The notes: generated from the letters alone by a model not told the origin. Positions 9,256 through 17,981 are shown, numbered from the stretch's first letter. The stretch: DNA of 64,000 nucleotides from Cellvibrio japonicus Ueda107 (GCF_000019225.1 NC_010995.1:4162501-4226500); one strand, 5' to 3'. Program-made: numbers and translations.

Positions 9256-9283
9256 TATGACCCACTCCTTATAAAATTAGTTC
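9256..9283 (-). promoter_or_regulatory. Sigma-E/AlgU-like promoter of the predicted sRNA
   Basis: On the minus strand GAACTA (9278-9283), 17 bp, TCATA (9256-9260), close to the sigma-E/AlgU consensus GAACTT-N16/17-TCTGA. ErsA of P. aeruginosa is known to depend on AlgU, which agrees. The -10 has two mismatches. Confidence 0.5.
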
Positions 9284-9348
9284 CAGCCACTATTAAAAAA
9301 ATTTGCACATTTCTTGGTTAATTGTTAATTAGCGTAAAAATCAATCAC

Positions 9349-12105
9349 TTAGTGTGCCTCATCCCAGTTATTCCCCACACCGGCATCAACAATCAGGGGG
9401 ACATTTAGCCTGGCCGCGGCAGACATCCTGGCAACCACACCTGTGCAAACCTCATCCAGGCAGGATTCCGCGACTTCCAACACCAGCTCGTCATGCACCT
9501 GCATAATGAGTTTTGCATCCAGCCCGGCCTCTACCAACCAGTTATCCACGGCAATCATGGCCGTTTTGATAATGTCAGCGGCCGTGCCCTGCATGGGTGC
9601 GTTAATCGCCGTGCGCTCCGCAGCCAACTGAAAGTTTTTGTTTTTGGCATTGATATCCGGCAGATAGAGCCGGCGCCCGAACAGGGTCTCCACATACCCC
9701 TGCTCATGGGCTTGGGCACGGATATTATTCATATAGCGCTGCACACCGGGATAGCGCTCGAAATAACGGTCGATGTACTGTTGCGCTTCGTTGCGTCCAA
9801 CATGCAGTTGTTTGGCCAAACCAAATGCAGACATGCCGTAAATCAAACCAAAGTTAATCGCTTTGGCACTACGACGCATTTCAGGGGTTACTGAATCCAG
9901 CGCTACTCCAAAGACTTCTGCGGCAGTAGCCCGGTGCACATCCAGCCCTTTTTCAAAGGCGCTCAACAAACCAGAATCACTCGATAAATGCGCCATGATG
10001 CGCAATTCAATTTGTGAATAATCTGCAGCAACCAATTTATATCCGGCAGGCGCAATAAAGGCCTGGCGAATACGACGCCCTTCATCGGTTTTTATGGGAA
10101 TATTTTGCAGATTAGGATCTTGCGATGACAGACGACCGGTCGCCGCTACCGCCTGGTGATAATTGGTATGGATACGGCCGGTGGCAGGATTAATCATCAA
10201 CGGCAGTTTATCCGTATAAGTCGATTTGAGTTTCGCCATTGCGCGATACTCCATAATCACTTTAGGCAGCGGATAATCCAGTGCTAATTCTTGCAGCACT
10301 TCTTCTGCCGTCGACGGTGTCCCTGTCGGTGTTTTCTTGATAACCGGCAATTGCAATTGCTCAAATAAAATCACCCCCAATTGTTTGGGTGAGCTCAGGT
10401 TAAATTCCTGCCCGGCCAGTTCATAGGCTTTACGCTCAAGCTGTACCATGCGCTCGCCCAATTCAATACTGTGCTGACCAAGCAATTTTGCATCGACTAA
10501 AGCACCATTGCGCTCAATGTGTGATAGCACCGGAACTAAAGGCATTTCAATTTCACGAAACACCTTGCATAAACCCGATTGCTGTTGCAGTTGTGGCCAA
10601 AAGAACTGATGCAGGCGCAGCGTGATATCGGCATCCTCTGCTGCATAGTGTCCTGCATCTTCAATTTTTAATTGATTAAATGTGAGTTGCTTGACGCCTT
10701 TGCCTGCCAACTCTTCAAACGTAACGGTTTTATAATCGAGATAGGTCTGAGCGAGATCATCCATGTTGTGGCGGCTAGCCACTGAATTCCACACGTAGGA
10801 TTCCAGCATGGTGTCATATTTAATACCGCGCAAGGTGATACCGTAATTCAGCAATACACTGCGATCGTATTTAATATTTTGGCCAATTTTGATTTTATGT
10901 TCATCTTCAAGCAGCGGCTTGAGTTGGTTCAACACCCATTCCAGGGACAGTTGCTCCGGCGCACCCATATAATCATGACCACAGGGGATATAAGCAGCAA
11001 CACCCGGTTCTGTTGCCACACTGACACCGACAATACGCGCTTCCATAACATCAAGACTGGTCGTTTCTGTATCAAATGAAAACTCTGTCGCGGCTTGCAA
11101 ACGCGCCAGCCAGGTTGCAAATTCCGATTCTGTAAAAATAATATCGTAATGTTTTTCAATCGCGGTTTTCGTCGGCACATCTACCTGCGAATCAATTTCA
11201 ATAGCAGATTCTGTATTTGACAACTCCGCAATCCAGCTTTTGAATTCCATCTCCTCAAACAGCACACGCAATTTTGCATTGTCGGCGGCCTGGTTGTGCA
11301 ATGCTTCCGGCCCCATGGGTAATTCCACATCCGTCTTGATCGTGGCCAGCTGGTAGGAAAGATAGGCCATATCGCGATGTTCGATCAGTTTTTCCGGCAT
11401 GGTTTTCGCGCCGCGGAAAGACAAGCTGCGCACTTTTTCCAAATCGGTATAAATCGCATCGAGGCTGCCAATTCCCTGTATCAATCCTTGTGCGGTTTTT
11501 TCGCCAACGCCCGGAACACCGGGGATGTTATCGACCTTGTCACCCATGAGGGCGAGATAATCAATCATCAATTCGGGGCCAAAACCGTATTTGGCATGCA
11601 CACCGGGAATATCCAGCACAGAATCCGTCATGGTATTCACCAGCGTCACATGCTCGTTCACCAATTGCGCCATATCCTTATCACCCGTGGAAATGATCAC
11701 GTCACGCTTTTGCTCTGTTGCCTGACGGGCAAGGGTGCCAATTACATCATCAGCCTCAACCCCTTCAATCACCAACAACGGCAACCCCATGGCTTGTACT
11801 ATGTCGTGAATCGGCTGCACCTGGGGACGCAAATCCTCGGGCATTGGTGGACGATTGGCCTTGTATTCGGCAAAGAGTTCATCGCGAAACGTTTTCCCCT
11901 TTGCATCAAATACCACCGCAATAGGGCTTTGCGGGTAATCCTTACGCAAGCGCCGCAACATATTGACCACACCCTTTACGGCACCTGTCGGCTGGCCTTT
12001 GGAGTTCGTCAGGGGAGGAAGGGCATGGTATGCACGATAGAGATAAGAAGAACCATCGACCAAAACCAGGGGAGAGGAAACGGAAAGGAGCGTCTGTTGT
12101 GTCAT
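9349..12105 (-). CDS. polA: DNA polymerase I
   Basis: Gap filling and RNA-primer removal in replication and repair. The start at 12105 (MTQQTLLSV) gives 918 residues, close to E. coli's 928; an in-frame ATG 20 codons upstream would add residues unlike the family. Order of domains: 5'-3' exonuclease (N-terminal third, with VDGSSYLYRAYHAL and GDKDMAQLV), 3'-5' exonuclease with an intact DTETTSLD motif, and the polymerase domain with YSQIELRIMAHLS, AKAINFGLIYGMSAFGL and MQVHDELVLEV. All three activities should be present. The gene is convergent with engB. Confidence 0.97.
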   Translation of the reverse strand: MTQQTLLSVSSPLVLVDGSSYLYRAYHALPPLTNSKGQPTGAVKGVVNMLRRLRKDYPQSPIAVVFDAKGKTFRDELFAEYKANRPPMPEDLRPQVQPIHDIVQAMGLPLLVIEGVEADDVIGTLARQATEQKRDVIISTGDKDMAQLVNEHVTLVNTMTDSVLDIPGVHAKYGFGPELMIDYLALMGDKVDNIPGVPGVGEKTAQGLIQGIGSLDAIYTDLEKVRSLSFRGAKTMPEKLIEHRDMAYLSYQLATIKTDVELPMGPEALHNQAADNAKLRVLFEEMEFKSWIAELSNTESAIEIDSQVDVPTKTAIEKHYDIIFTESEFATWLARLQAATEFSFDTETTSLDVMEARIVGVSVATEPGVAAYIPCGHDYMGAPEQLSLEWVLNQLKPLLEDEHKIKIGQNIKYDRSVLLNYGITLRGIKYDTMLESYVWNSVASRHNMDDLAQTYLDYKTVTFEELAGKGVKQLTFNQLKIEDAGHYAAEDADITLRLHQFFWPQLQQQSGLCKVFREIEMPLVPVLSHIERNGALVDAKLLGQHSIELGERMVQLERKAYELAGQEFNLSSPKQLGVILFEQLQLPVIKKTPTGTPSTAEEVLQELALDYPLPKVIMEYRAMAKLKSTYTDKLPLMINPATGRIHTNYHQAVAATGRLSSQDPNLQNIPIKTDEGRRIRQAFIAPAGYKLVAADYSQIELRIMAHLSSDSGLLSAFEKGLDVHRATAAEVFGVALDSVTPEMRRSAKAINFGLIYGMSAFGLAKQLHVGRNEAQQYIDRYFERYPGVQRYMNNIRAQAHEQGYVETLFGRRLYLPDINAKNKNFQLAAERTAINAPMQGTAADIIKTAMIAVDNWLVEAGLDAKLIMQVHDELVLEVAESCLDEVCTGVVARMSAAARLNVPLIVDAGVGNNWDEAH

Positions 12106-12499
12106 GGCGTAAATCCGGTAATTAACTGGCCCAAAGGCCCAAACAAAGGCCGAAGGATACACCAAACCCGATTTCCCTCCGGAGTGGTCTCACACAATTG
12201 CTCCGGCTCTCCCTCAAAGTGTTACCCACAACCAACTATTTGTTACCAGGCGACAAAATAAGACTTAACTTCCATTGTTAACGCTAAATATCGGTATTTA
12301 TTCACATTTATACAGTTCATATAGATAAAAATTGTAACCAGGCACTATTCATTCCTTAAAAATCTGTTACCATGAGTAACATAAAGTAACACACCGAGTT
12401 TTACCCGAAGCACGCTGTGATCTTTATATAACCACACCAAGCACAGAAAAGTTGCTCACAAGGCAACTGGACTTTTAAATACGTCGGAGGACACACACG
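12106..12499. other. AT-rich intergenic region with repeated GTTAC/GTAAC motifs
   Basis: No gene is supported in these 394 bp between divergent polA and the small secreted-protein gene. GTTAC or GTAAC occurs at 12221, 12242, 12334, 12366, 12376 and 12386; the pair at 12366-12380 forms GTTAC-N5-GTAAC. The region probably carries the promoters of both genes and may bind a regulator. Confidence 0.4.
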
Positions 12500-12757
12500 A
12501 TGAAAAACGCAGCTCTTTTACTGACATTACTGGTTGCCACTGCTGGCGCCAAGGCTACTGATGTAGCAGAAAACACGAATTTGACCCTCGCAGTTGCCGA
12601 TATCAAGGCCAAAACCGTCTGGGTAGAAACTGAAGAAGACGTGCAATTGCGCTTGAGCGAAGATCTTGAAGAAAGGGCAGATACCATCAATGCCAAGATC
12701 AACGCCAAACTCGAGCAACAACTGGAAGCCAAACTGGCTAAAGATCTGGGCATCTAA
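12500..12757 (+). CDS. Small secreted protein of unknown function
   Basis: An 85-residue product with a signal peptide (about 1-19, ending GAKA-T) and a short, charged, largely helical mature part ending in a Lys/Glu/Ala-rich repeat-like segment (INAKINAKLEQQLEAKL). The start is well supported: GGAGG lies 9 bases before the ATG, and an intrinsic terminator follows directly. I do not recognise the family. The strong expression signals and long AT-rich upstream region suggest a well-expressed, regulated monocistronic gene. Confidence 0.7.
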   Translation: MKNAALLLTLLVATAGAKATDVAENTNLTLAVADIKAKTVWVETEEDVQLRLSEDLEERADTINAKINAKLEQQLEAKLAKDLGI

Positions 12758-12769
12758 TCCAACCCTTAG

Positions 12770-12806
12770 CCTCGCCCGGCTCATTGCCGGCGGGGTTATT
12801 TTTTAT
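12770..12806 (+). terminator. Terminator of the small secreted-protein gene
   Basis: GC-rich stem CCTCGCCCGGC/GCCGGCGGGG with one bulge and loop TCATT, followed by TTATTTTTT, 12 bases after the stop codon. Confidence 0.75.
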
Positions 12807-12860
12807 ACATCCTAGATACCTTTTATACTCTTTTATTCCGTTTTTCTCCTCGTGTATTGC

Positions 12861-12913
12861 CCCCGCAGATTCACTTATTTCTTTTCGAAATATGACTGCG
12901 GGGATCTTTTTTT
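12861..12913 (+). terminator. Second, large intrinsic terminator
   Basis: Outer stem CCCCGCAG/CTGCGGGG (12861-12868 with 12896-12903), inner stem ATTTC/GAAAT, then seven U within four bases. As the upstream gene already has its own terminator, this one is either a back-up or ends a separate short transcript starting in 12807-12860. Confidence 0.65.
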
Positions 12914-13075
12914 GCCCAAATCACAATTTTGACATTTCACTAATAGCTGACGCCTAAATGACTGGCGTGCTATCGCGCCTCACCTAGACTGGCTTTTAAC
13001 AAGGAAAACCAAGACCGGACGATGGATAGCAATCCTGATGACCCTTTTGTTGGCAGTTAATTTTCGGAGCCGCTC

Positions 13076-13360
13076 ATGGAAACACTGATTTTTTCCCAGA
13101 CCGCCATTTTTCGTATGCAGCAGTTAGCCAGCAGTTATTTCCATGTGACAGGAGTGCGCCACCGCATGGCAACACCTGAAGGGATGGTGGCGCTATTAAA
13201 CGAAACCGGACAATCCACCGATAAAAACGTACGCGAGTGCTTCGATGCTTTTGTCATGGAGCTGAACAAACGCCAGATCGATATGCTTACGGCACGCAAT
13301 GTTAAATTGCGCAAACCCCAGCACATCAGCGTTATTTCAGCGGTGCGCAAGGCAGGCTGA
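13076..13360 (+). CDS. Small hypothetical protein
   Basis: 94 residues, no signal peptide or membrane helix, basic C-terminus. GGAG lies 7 bases before the ATG. Its 3' end overlaps the convergent znuA gene by 24 bp. I do not recognise a family; the composition (mixed alpha/beta, evenly spread charged residues) looks like a real cytoplasmic protein. It could still be spurious. Confidence 0.55.
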   Translation: METLIFSQTAIFRMQQLASSYFHVTGVRHRMATPEGMVALLNETGQSTDKNVRECFDAFVMELNKRQIDMLTARNVKLRKPQHISVISAVRKAG

Positions 13361-14257
13361 GAAATCCTGTCCCATACGTCGGATCAACTCCGGATAAGTC
13401 GTTATTTTTTCACTCCCAATGGCATCCAGTTGCCCCTGGCGCAGTTTTAGTTGCTGCGCCAGCGCATCAATATGCTCACTCCGTTGATAGGGCTCACTAA
13501 AAATACATTCACCACCTTCCGCCATTACGCGACGCAGCTCCGCTAGATGCCGGGCACCCGGACGCTGCTCGGGAACGAAGGTCACATAAGCCAACTGCCG
13601 CAAACCGTAATGATGGACAAAGTGACTATACCCTTCGTGATAAACCGCAAATCCCACGTTACCTAATGGCGCCATAGCCGAACGTAACTCACGATCCAGA
13701 GCGCCCATAGATTCAGCAAAAGCCGTTGCCCGCTGGCGAAAGAAGGCTGCATGCCCCGGCTCTAGCGTAGCGAGGCGTTCAGCCAATGCCCAGGCAATGA
13801 CCGCTGCATTTAATGGGTTTAACCAAAGGTGGGGATCATGGGCATCATCATGGTGGTGATCATGACTGTGATTGTGTTTAGAGTGATCATCCATATCGGG
13901 CCAATCAATACCTTTGAGCAGGTAACTGCTCAACTGACGCGCTTCCGGCAAGTGGCGCAAGGGCTTGGCAAGAAAACTTTCCAGTGCCGGCCCAACCCAG
14001 AGCACCAGGTCTGCCTCCCGGATACGTTTATGATCAGACACTTTAAGCGGATAATCGTGGGGAGATGCCGTAATAGGTAATAGGGTATCTATAGTGACCT
14101 TGTCTCCCACCACTTCCTGTGCAATCAGTGCCAAAGGCTTGATGCTGACCAATAGGCGAGGTTTCGCCATAGTAACGGGAGCTGCCAGCAATAGCGCCAG
14201 TAACCAGGCGGGGGAAAATCGGTATTTCAAAAAAGCAGAAACAAGCATTGCAATCAT
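13337..14257 (-). CDS. znuA: Zinc ABC transporter, periplasmic binding protein ZnuA
   Basis: Captures zinc in the periplasm for ZnuBC. The start is uncertain: ATGs at 14257 and 14248 both give a good signal peptide (ending VTMA-K), whereas 14293 lies inside the operator; none has a strong ribosome binding site. From 14257 the product has 306 residues. It shows the cluster A-1/ZnuA fold, the conserved first ligand region ASPHDYPL, a His/Asp-rich flexible loop (SKHNHSHDHHHDDAHDPH) typical of zinc rather than manganese binders, and the later VYHEGYSHF and SEPYQ motifs. It is divergent from zur-znuCB. Confidence 0.93.
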   Translation of the reverse strand: MIAMLVSAFLKYRFSPAWLLALLLAAPVTMAKPRLLVSIKPLALIAQEVVGDKVTIDTLLPITASPHDYPLKVSDHKRIREADLVLWVGPALESFLAKPLRHLPEARQLSSYLLKGIDWPDMDDHSKHNHSHDHHHDDAHDPHLWLNPLNAAVIAWALAERLATLEPGHAAFFRQRATAFAESMGALDRELRSAMAPLGNVGFAVYHEGYSHFVHHYGLRQLAYVTFVPEQRPGARHLAELRRVMAEGGECIFSEPYQRSEHIDALAQQLKLRQGQLDAIGSEKITTYPELIRRMGQDFSACLAHR

Positions 14258-14269
14258 GGGCCGGTTATA

Positions 14270-14305
14270 AAATGAAAGGTTATAGAGTAACATAACCTTT
14301 CATTT
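14270..14305. promoter_or_regulatory. Zur operator, long palindrome between znuA and zur
   Basis: Perfect 14-bp arms AAATGAAAGGTTAT (14270-14283) and ATAACCTTTCATTT (14292-14305) around an 8-bp centre. Within it GTTATAGAGTAAC matches the gammaproteobacterial Zur core GTTATA-N-TATAAC apart from two positions. It lies between the divergent znuA and zur starts, so zinc-loaded Zur should repress both directions. Confidence 0.8.
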
Positions 14306-14326
14306 CCCGGATTCCTATAGCCACCA

Positions 14327-14830
14327 ATGATGACCAATCCCCCCTTGGCCTGTAGCCACCATGACCACGGCCATTGTATTAGCGATGCACTGGCGGATGC
14401 CCGCGACCTCTGTGCCAGCCGCGGCGTCCGCCTGACGGACTTACGCTTGCAGGTTTTGGAGTTGATCTGGCAAAGCCACAAACCCCTTGGCGCTTATAGC
14501 CTGATGGAAATGCTCGCGGCCGCCTCAACCCGCCGGGTGGCTCCTCCGACGGTCTATCGGGCCCTGGACTTCCTGCTGGAACAGGGGCTGATCCATCGAA
14601 TTAATGCGCTGAATGCCTTTATCGGCTGCCCCAGCCCACGCCATCATCACCAAAGTTATTTCCTGATTTGCCGTGTGTGCGGCAATGCTGCCGAGCTGGA
14701 TAATCCCAACCTAAGCGCAACCATTGAAGCCAGCGCAGAAGCAGCCGGTTTTTCGGTACAAACACAATCATTGGAGGTGATGGGCATCTGTGGGCAATGC
14801 AGCAAAGAACAGCGGGCTGCACCACAATGA
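14327..14830 (+). CDS. zur: Zinc uptake regulator Zur (Fur family)
   Basis: Zinc-dependent repressor of the uptake system it is encoded with. 167 residues: N-terminal winged helix with the recognition region VAPPTVYRALDFLLEQGLIHR, then the dimerisation domain with HHHQSYFLICRVCG and a second CGQC pair that together make the structural zinc site. A short His-rich N-terminus (CSHHDHGHC) is notable. Its TGA overlaps the znuC ATG, so zur and znuCB are one operon and the regulator controls its own synthesis. Confidence 0.94.
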   Translation: MMTNPPLACSHHDHGHCISDALADARDLCASRGVRLTDLRLQVLELIWQSHKPLGAYSLMEMLAAASTRRVAPPTVYRALDFLLEQGLIHRINALNAFIGCPSPRHHHQSYFLICRVCGNAAELDNPNLSATIEASAEAAGFSVQTQSLEVMGICGQCSKEQRAAPQ

Positions 14831-15597
14831 GCCTGTTGATCAATGCCGAGGGAATCAGCTTGAGCCGCCGCGGACGGCAGATACTGCAACAGGTAGATAT
14901 TACCCTTAAAGCGGGCAAGATCCTGACGTTGATTGGCCCTAACGGTGCCGGCAAAACCAGCCTTGTGCGCTGCCTGCTGGGCCTGACCCGTCCGGATACA
15001 GGACACATCCGGCAAACAGCCGGACTGCGTATCGGTTATATGCCACAAAAAATCCATCTGGAAACCAGCCTTCCCCTGACTGTCAGCCGTTTCCTTGCCC
15101 TGGGTGGTAAACCGCGCCTGGATTTGACCGAGGTTGCACAGATGACCGGCATCGACAAGCTCACCGGTTTACCGATGCAGTCCCTCTCCGGTGGCGAAAC
15201 CCAGCGGGTTTTATTGGCGCGCGCACTGCTGCGCGATCCGCAATTGCTGGTATTGGATGAGCCGGTTCAGGGGGTTGATGTGAGCGGCCAAACCGCGCTC
15301 TATCGCCTGATCCATGAAATACGCAATCGCCGCGGTTGCGGAGTGCTGCTAGTGTCCCATGACCTGCATCTGGTGATGGCTAACTCGGACACGGTGGTTT
15401 GCCTCAACCAACATGTATGCTGCCATGGGCACCCCGAACAGGTAACCAGTGACCCTGCCTACCTTGCCCTGTTTGGCGACCTGCCAGAACGCGACCAGCA
15501 GCAGATTGCGATCTACACCCACCATCACGATCACCAGCACGATGTGCATGGCAAGGTGATTCGCCCCCATGTCCACGGCCCCCATTGCGAACATTGA
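14827..15597 (+). CDS. znuC: Zinc ABC transporter ATP-binding protein ZnuC
   Basis: ATPase subunit of the high-affinity zinc importer. The ATG at 14827 overlaps the zur stop (ATGA). 256 residues with Walker A GPNGAGKT, signature LSGGETQ, Walker B LLVLDEP and the switch histidine in VSHDLH. The C-terminal tail is rich in histidine (about HHHDHQHDVHGK...HVHGPHCEH), a possible metal-sensing or storage tail. Confidence 0.95.
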   Translation: MSLLINAEGISLSRRGRQILQQVDITLKAGKILTLIGPNGAGKTSLVRCLLGLTRPDTGHIRQTAGLRIGYMPQKIHLETSLPLTVSRFLALGGKPRLDLTEVAQMTGIDKLTGLPMQSLSGGETQRVLLARALLRDPQLLVLDEPVQGVDVSGQTALYRLIHEIRNRRGCGVLLVSHDLHLVMANSDTVVCLNQHVCCHGHPEQVTSDPAYLALFGDLPERDQQQIAIYTHHHDHQHDVHGKVIRPHVHGPHCEH

Positions 15598-15598
15598 T

Positions 15599-16384
15599 AT
15601 GCCTGATTTTCTCTACCTCGCCCTGCTTGCGGGATTGGCTGTCGCCCTGGTAGCCGGCCCACTGGGTTCCTTTGCTGTCTGGCGGCGCATGGCCTACTTC
15701 GGCGATACCCTTGCCCATTCGGCACTGCTCGGTATTACCCTGGGATTATTACTGGAAATTAACCTGAACCTGGCGGTGGCACTCGGCTGCCTGGTATTGG
15801 CGCTGATCCTGGTGGGATTGCAACAACAGCGCTACCTGGCAACCGATACCCTGCTGGGTATCCTCTCCCACTCAACCCTGGCCCTGGGGTTAGTCTGTGT
15901 CAGCCTGTTCAGTGAGAGTCGTGTCGACCTGATGGCCTATTTGTTTGGGGACATCCTGGCGGTAACGCCGGGTGAGACCCTGGGGGTGTGGCTCGTCAGC
16001 CTGGTGGTCGTGGCTACCCTGGTCGGGTTCTGGCGACCATTGCTGTCCATCACGGTTCACGAAGACCTGGCGCGCATCGAAGGTATTCCTGTCGATGCGG
16101 TGCGCACCCTGCTTATGTTGCTCATGGCCCTGGTCATTGCCATCGCCATGAAAGTCGTGGGTGTTCTATTGATTACAGCCCTGCTGATCATCCCCGCCGC
16201 CGCAAGCCGCCGTTTGAGCCATACCCCGGAGCAGATGGCTATCATCGCCAGCCTGCTGGGCGCCCTGGCAGTATGCCTTGGATTGAGTGCCTCCTATTGG
16301 TGGGATAGTCCCGCCGGCCCGTCCATCGTACTCAGCGCGACATTGTTGTTCAGCCTGACGCTGCTAAAGAGGCAGGGAGATTGA
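15599..16384 (+). CDS. znuB: Zinc ABC transporter permease ZnuB
   Basis: Membrane channel subunit of ZnuABC. The ATG at 15599 follows the znuC stop by one base, so translation is coupled. 261 residues with about eight hydrophobic segments and the ABC-3 family features (RRMAYFGDTLAHSALLG near the N-terminus and LLITALLIIPAAASR near the C-terminus). Length matches E. coli ZnuB (261). Confidence 0.95.
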   Translation: MPDFLYLALLAGLAVALVAGPLGSFAVWRRMAYFGDTLAHSALLGITLGLLLEINLNLAVALGCLVLALILVGLQQQRYLATDTLLGILSHSTLALGLVCVSLFSESRVDLMAYLFGDILAVTPGETLGVWLVSLVVVATLVGFWRPLLSITVHEDLARIEGIPVDAVRTLLMLLMALVIAIAMKVVGVLLITALLIIPAAASRRLSHTPEQMAIIASLLGALAVCLGLSASYWWDSPAGPSIVLSATLLFSLTLLKRQGD

Positions 16385-16529
16385 GGTGTGTGTAAGCTAA
16401 AGCTCACAGTTTTTGTTGTTAAAGACGACTGTTCGCCACTTTATAGATAGGTATACTGTGCACCAGATCACAGACAACCGTTAACCTCACAACCCTCTGG
16501 CCATGCCAGTCATTGCAAGGATTTTGCCC

Positions 16530-16748
16530 ATGACTACCCTGAATATTGGTGAACAAGCGTTCGACAGTAAGGATATTGCTTCTAAGGTACAAAGCGATAT
16601 TCGCTTCCTGATCAGTCGCCTGCAGCATCTCGAACAACAACCCAATCCGAATCCCATCGTATTGCAAACCTACCGTGACATGCTGGAAAGCCGCCAGGCT
16701 GTCCTGGATTGGCTGGTTCAGGATAAGAAAGCGGTGGTAAATCATTAA
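16530..16748 (+). CDS. Small conserved-looking protein of unknown function
   Basis: 72 residues (MTTLNIGEQAF...), soluble, predicted helical with heptad-like spacing (VQSDIRFLISRLQHLEQQ). The start at 16530 is chosen over an ATG nine codons earlier because AAGG lies 9 bases before it. A perfect hairpin follows the stop. Family not recognised. Confidence 0.6.
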   Translation: MTTLNIGEQAFDSKDIASKVQSDIRFLISRLQHLEQQPNPNPIVLQTYRDMLESRQAVLDWLVQDKKAVVNH

Positions 16749-16750
16749 TA

Positions 16751-16772
16751 ACACCCCTGGCAACAGGGGTGT
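16751..16772. terminator. Hairpin after the 72-residue ORF
   Basis: Perfect 9-bp stem ACACCCCTG/CAGGGGTGT with a GCAA tetraloop, two bases after the stop codon. No U-run follows, so termination would be weak; it may stabilise the 3' end instead. Confidence 0.45.
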
Positions 16773-16856
16773 CCTGTCACTGAATCTTCATGGAATTGTT
16801 GCCTTTCCGTCATAGTGCTGCGCAAAACTTGTGCAAAATACTTACGGGATTGCACT

Positions 16857-17726
16857 ATGACTCCATCTCAACCGGCCACCATCGCCAGCCCACCACTGAC
16901 TGAACCCGGTTTTGTCCCAACCCCACCCAAAGCGTCTCCACGCCCTACCGGGCACCTGATCCGCGCCAAGACGCTTTGGTTGTCGGATATCCATCTGGGT
17001 TTTCGCGATAGCAAGGTGGATTACCTGCTGGATTTCCTCAATAACGTGCACTGTGAAACCCTTTATCTGGTGGGGGATATAGTCGATCTGTGGGCTATGA
17101 AGCGCCGTTTTTGCTGGCCGGCCAAGCATTATCAGGTGATGCTCAAATTCTATGAGATGGCCGCCAAAGGTATTCGGGTGATCTATGTACCGGGTAATCA
17201 CGACGATCCCATGCGTCGCTTTGACGGAGAGCTATTTGGCCCCATTGAAATCGCCGAGGAATGCGAACACCGCACCGCCGATGGCAAGCGCCTGCTGGTG
17301 ATGCACGGGGATGCGATGGATGCGTATATCAATCATTCCTGGCTGGCACGGGTTATTGGCGATCACGGCTACGAACTGCTGCTGTTTATTAATCGCTGGT
17401 CAAACCGGATACGCAAATGGATGGGCCGGCCTTACTTTTCGCTGGCGGGTTTGATTAAAAGTAATATCAAAGGGGCCAAAGCTGCCATAGAAACCTATGA
17501 GCGCGAAGCCTTGGATGAAGCGCGCCGCCGCGGATTTGACGGTGTTGTCTGCGGCCATATCCACTACCCGGCCCTGCGCGAGGAACACGGCCTGCGCTAC
17601 GCCAACTGCGGCGACTGGATCGAGAGCTGCACGGCCTTAGTAGAAGATCACCAGGGCACTATGCGCCTGCTGCACTACAGCGACAAGATTGAATGGCAAG
17701 AACTGCAACATCTGCAGACAGCTTGA
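16857..17726 (+). CDS. Calcineurin-like metallophosphoesterase, LpxH-like
   Basis: Related to UDP-2,3-diacylglucosamine hydrolase of lipid A synthesis. From the ATG at 16857 (after ACGGGA) the protein has 289 residues: a Pro-rich N-terminal tail of about 45 residues, then the dimetal motifs SDIHLGF, VGDIVDLW, GNHD, MHGD and CGHIHYP. It is longer than E. coli LpxH (240) and belongs to the branch with this extended C-terminal half; the substrate is therefore not certain. An unusual cluster of CAGGGA repeats follows the gene. Confidence 0.85.
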   Translation: MTPSQPATIASPPLTEPGFVPTPPKASPRPTGHLIRAKTLWLSDIHLGFRDSKVDYLLDFLNNVHCETLYLVGDIVDLWAMKRRFCWPAKHYQVMLKFYEMAAKGIRVIYVPGNHDDPMRRFDGELFGPIEIAEECEHRTADGKRLLVMHGDAMDAYINHSWLARVIGDHGYELLLFINRWSNRIRKWMGRPYFSLAGLIKSNIKGAKAAIETYEREALDEARRRGFDGVVCGHIHYPALREEHGLRYANCGDWIESCTALVEDHQGTMRLLHYSDKIEWQELQHLQTA

Positions 17727-17956
17727 GGTTTTTCAGGGATCGACCTACACCAGGGACCGATCAGGGATGGCTAGCCAGGGATGCAATTGCATTAGGGAAA
17801 AATGCCGTGGACAACAGGAGAACCAGGGATTTGGCTGGCAGAGGAAGTAGCCTGGCTCAAGGAGCGAGCCCGGAAAACACAGGGACGGCAAGCATGATGC
17901 TAACAACAATACACATAACAACTGGCAGTAAGCGTTACACCAACCCGTTTTGCTTT

Positions 17957-17981
17957 CACCGGAGACATCCAGTCTCCGGTG
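17957..17981 (+). terminator. Perfect hairpin between convergent genes
   Basis: Ten-bp perfect stem CACCGGAGAC/GTCTCCGGTG with loop ATCCA, followed by a pyrimidine-rich TTCCTCTTC on the plus strand. It lies between the convergent phosphoesterase and ZIP genes and may end both. Confidence 0.5.

Larger units (their letters stand above)
12758..13075. other. Intergenic region with two consecutive terminators
   Basis: These 318 bp hold two intrinsic terminators in a row (12770-12806 and 12861-12913), then unannotated sequence leading to the next small gene. TTGACA at 12929 could be a -35 element but no good -10 follows at the right distance. No protein gene is supported. Confidence 0.4.

Noticed and set aside
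11377..12261. 294-codon open frame antisense to polA
   Set aside because: Low-complexity His/Arg/Gln composition of an antisense shadow; polA itself is fully conserved.
13337..14293. znuA start at 14293
   Set aside because: This ATG lies inside the Zur palindrome and would add residues before the signal peptide; starts at 14257 or 14248 fit better.
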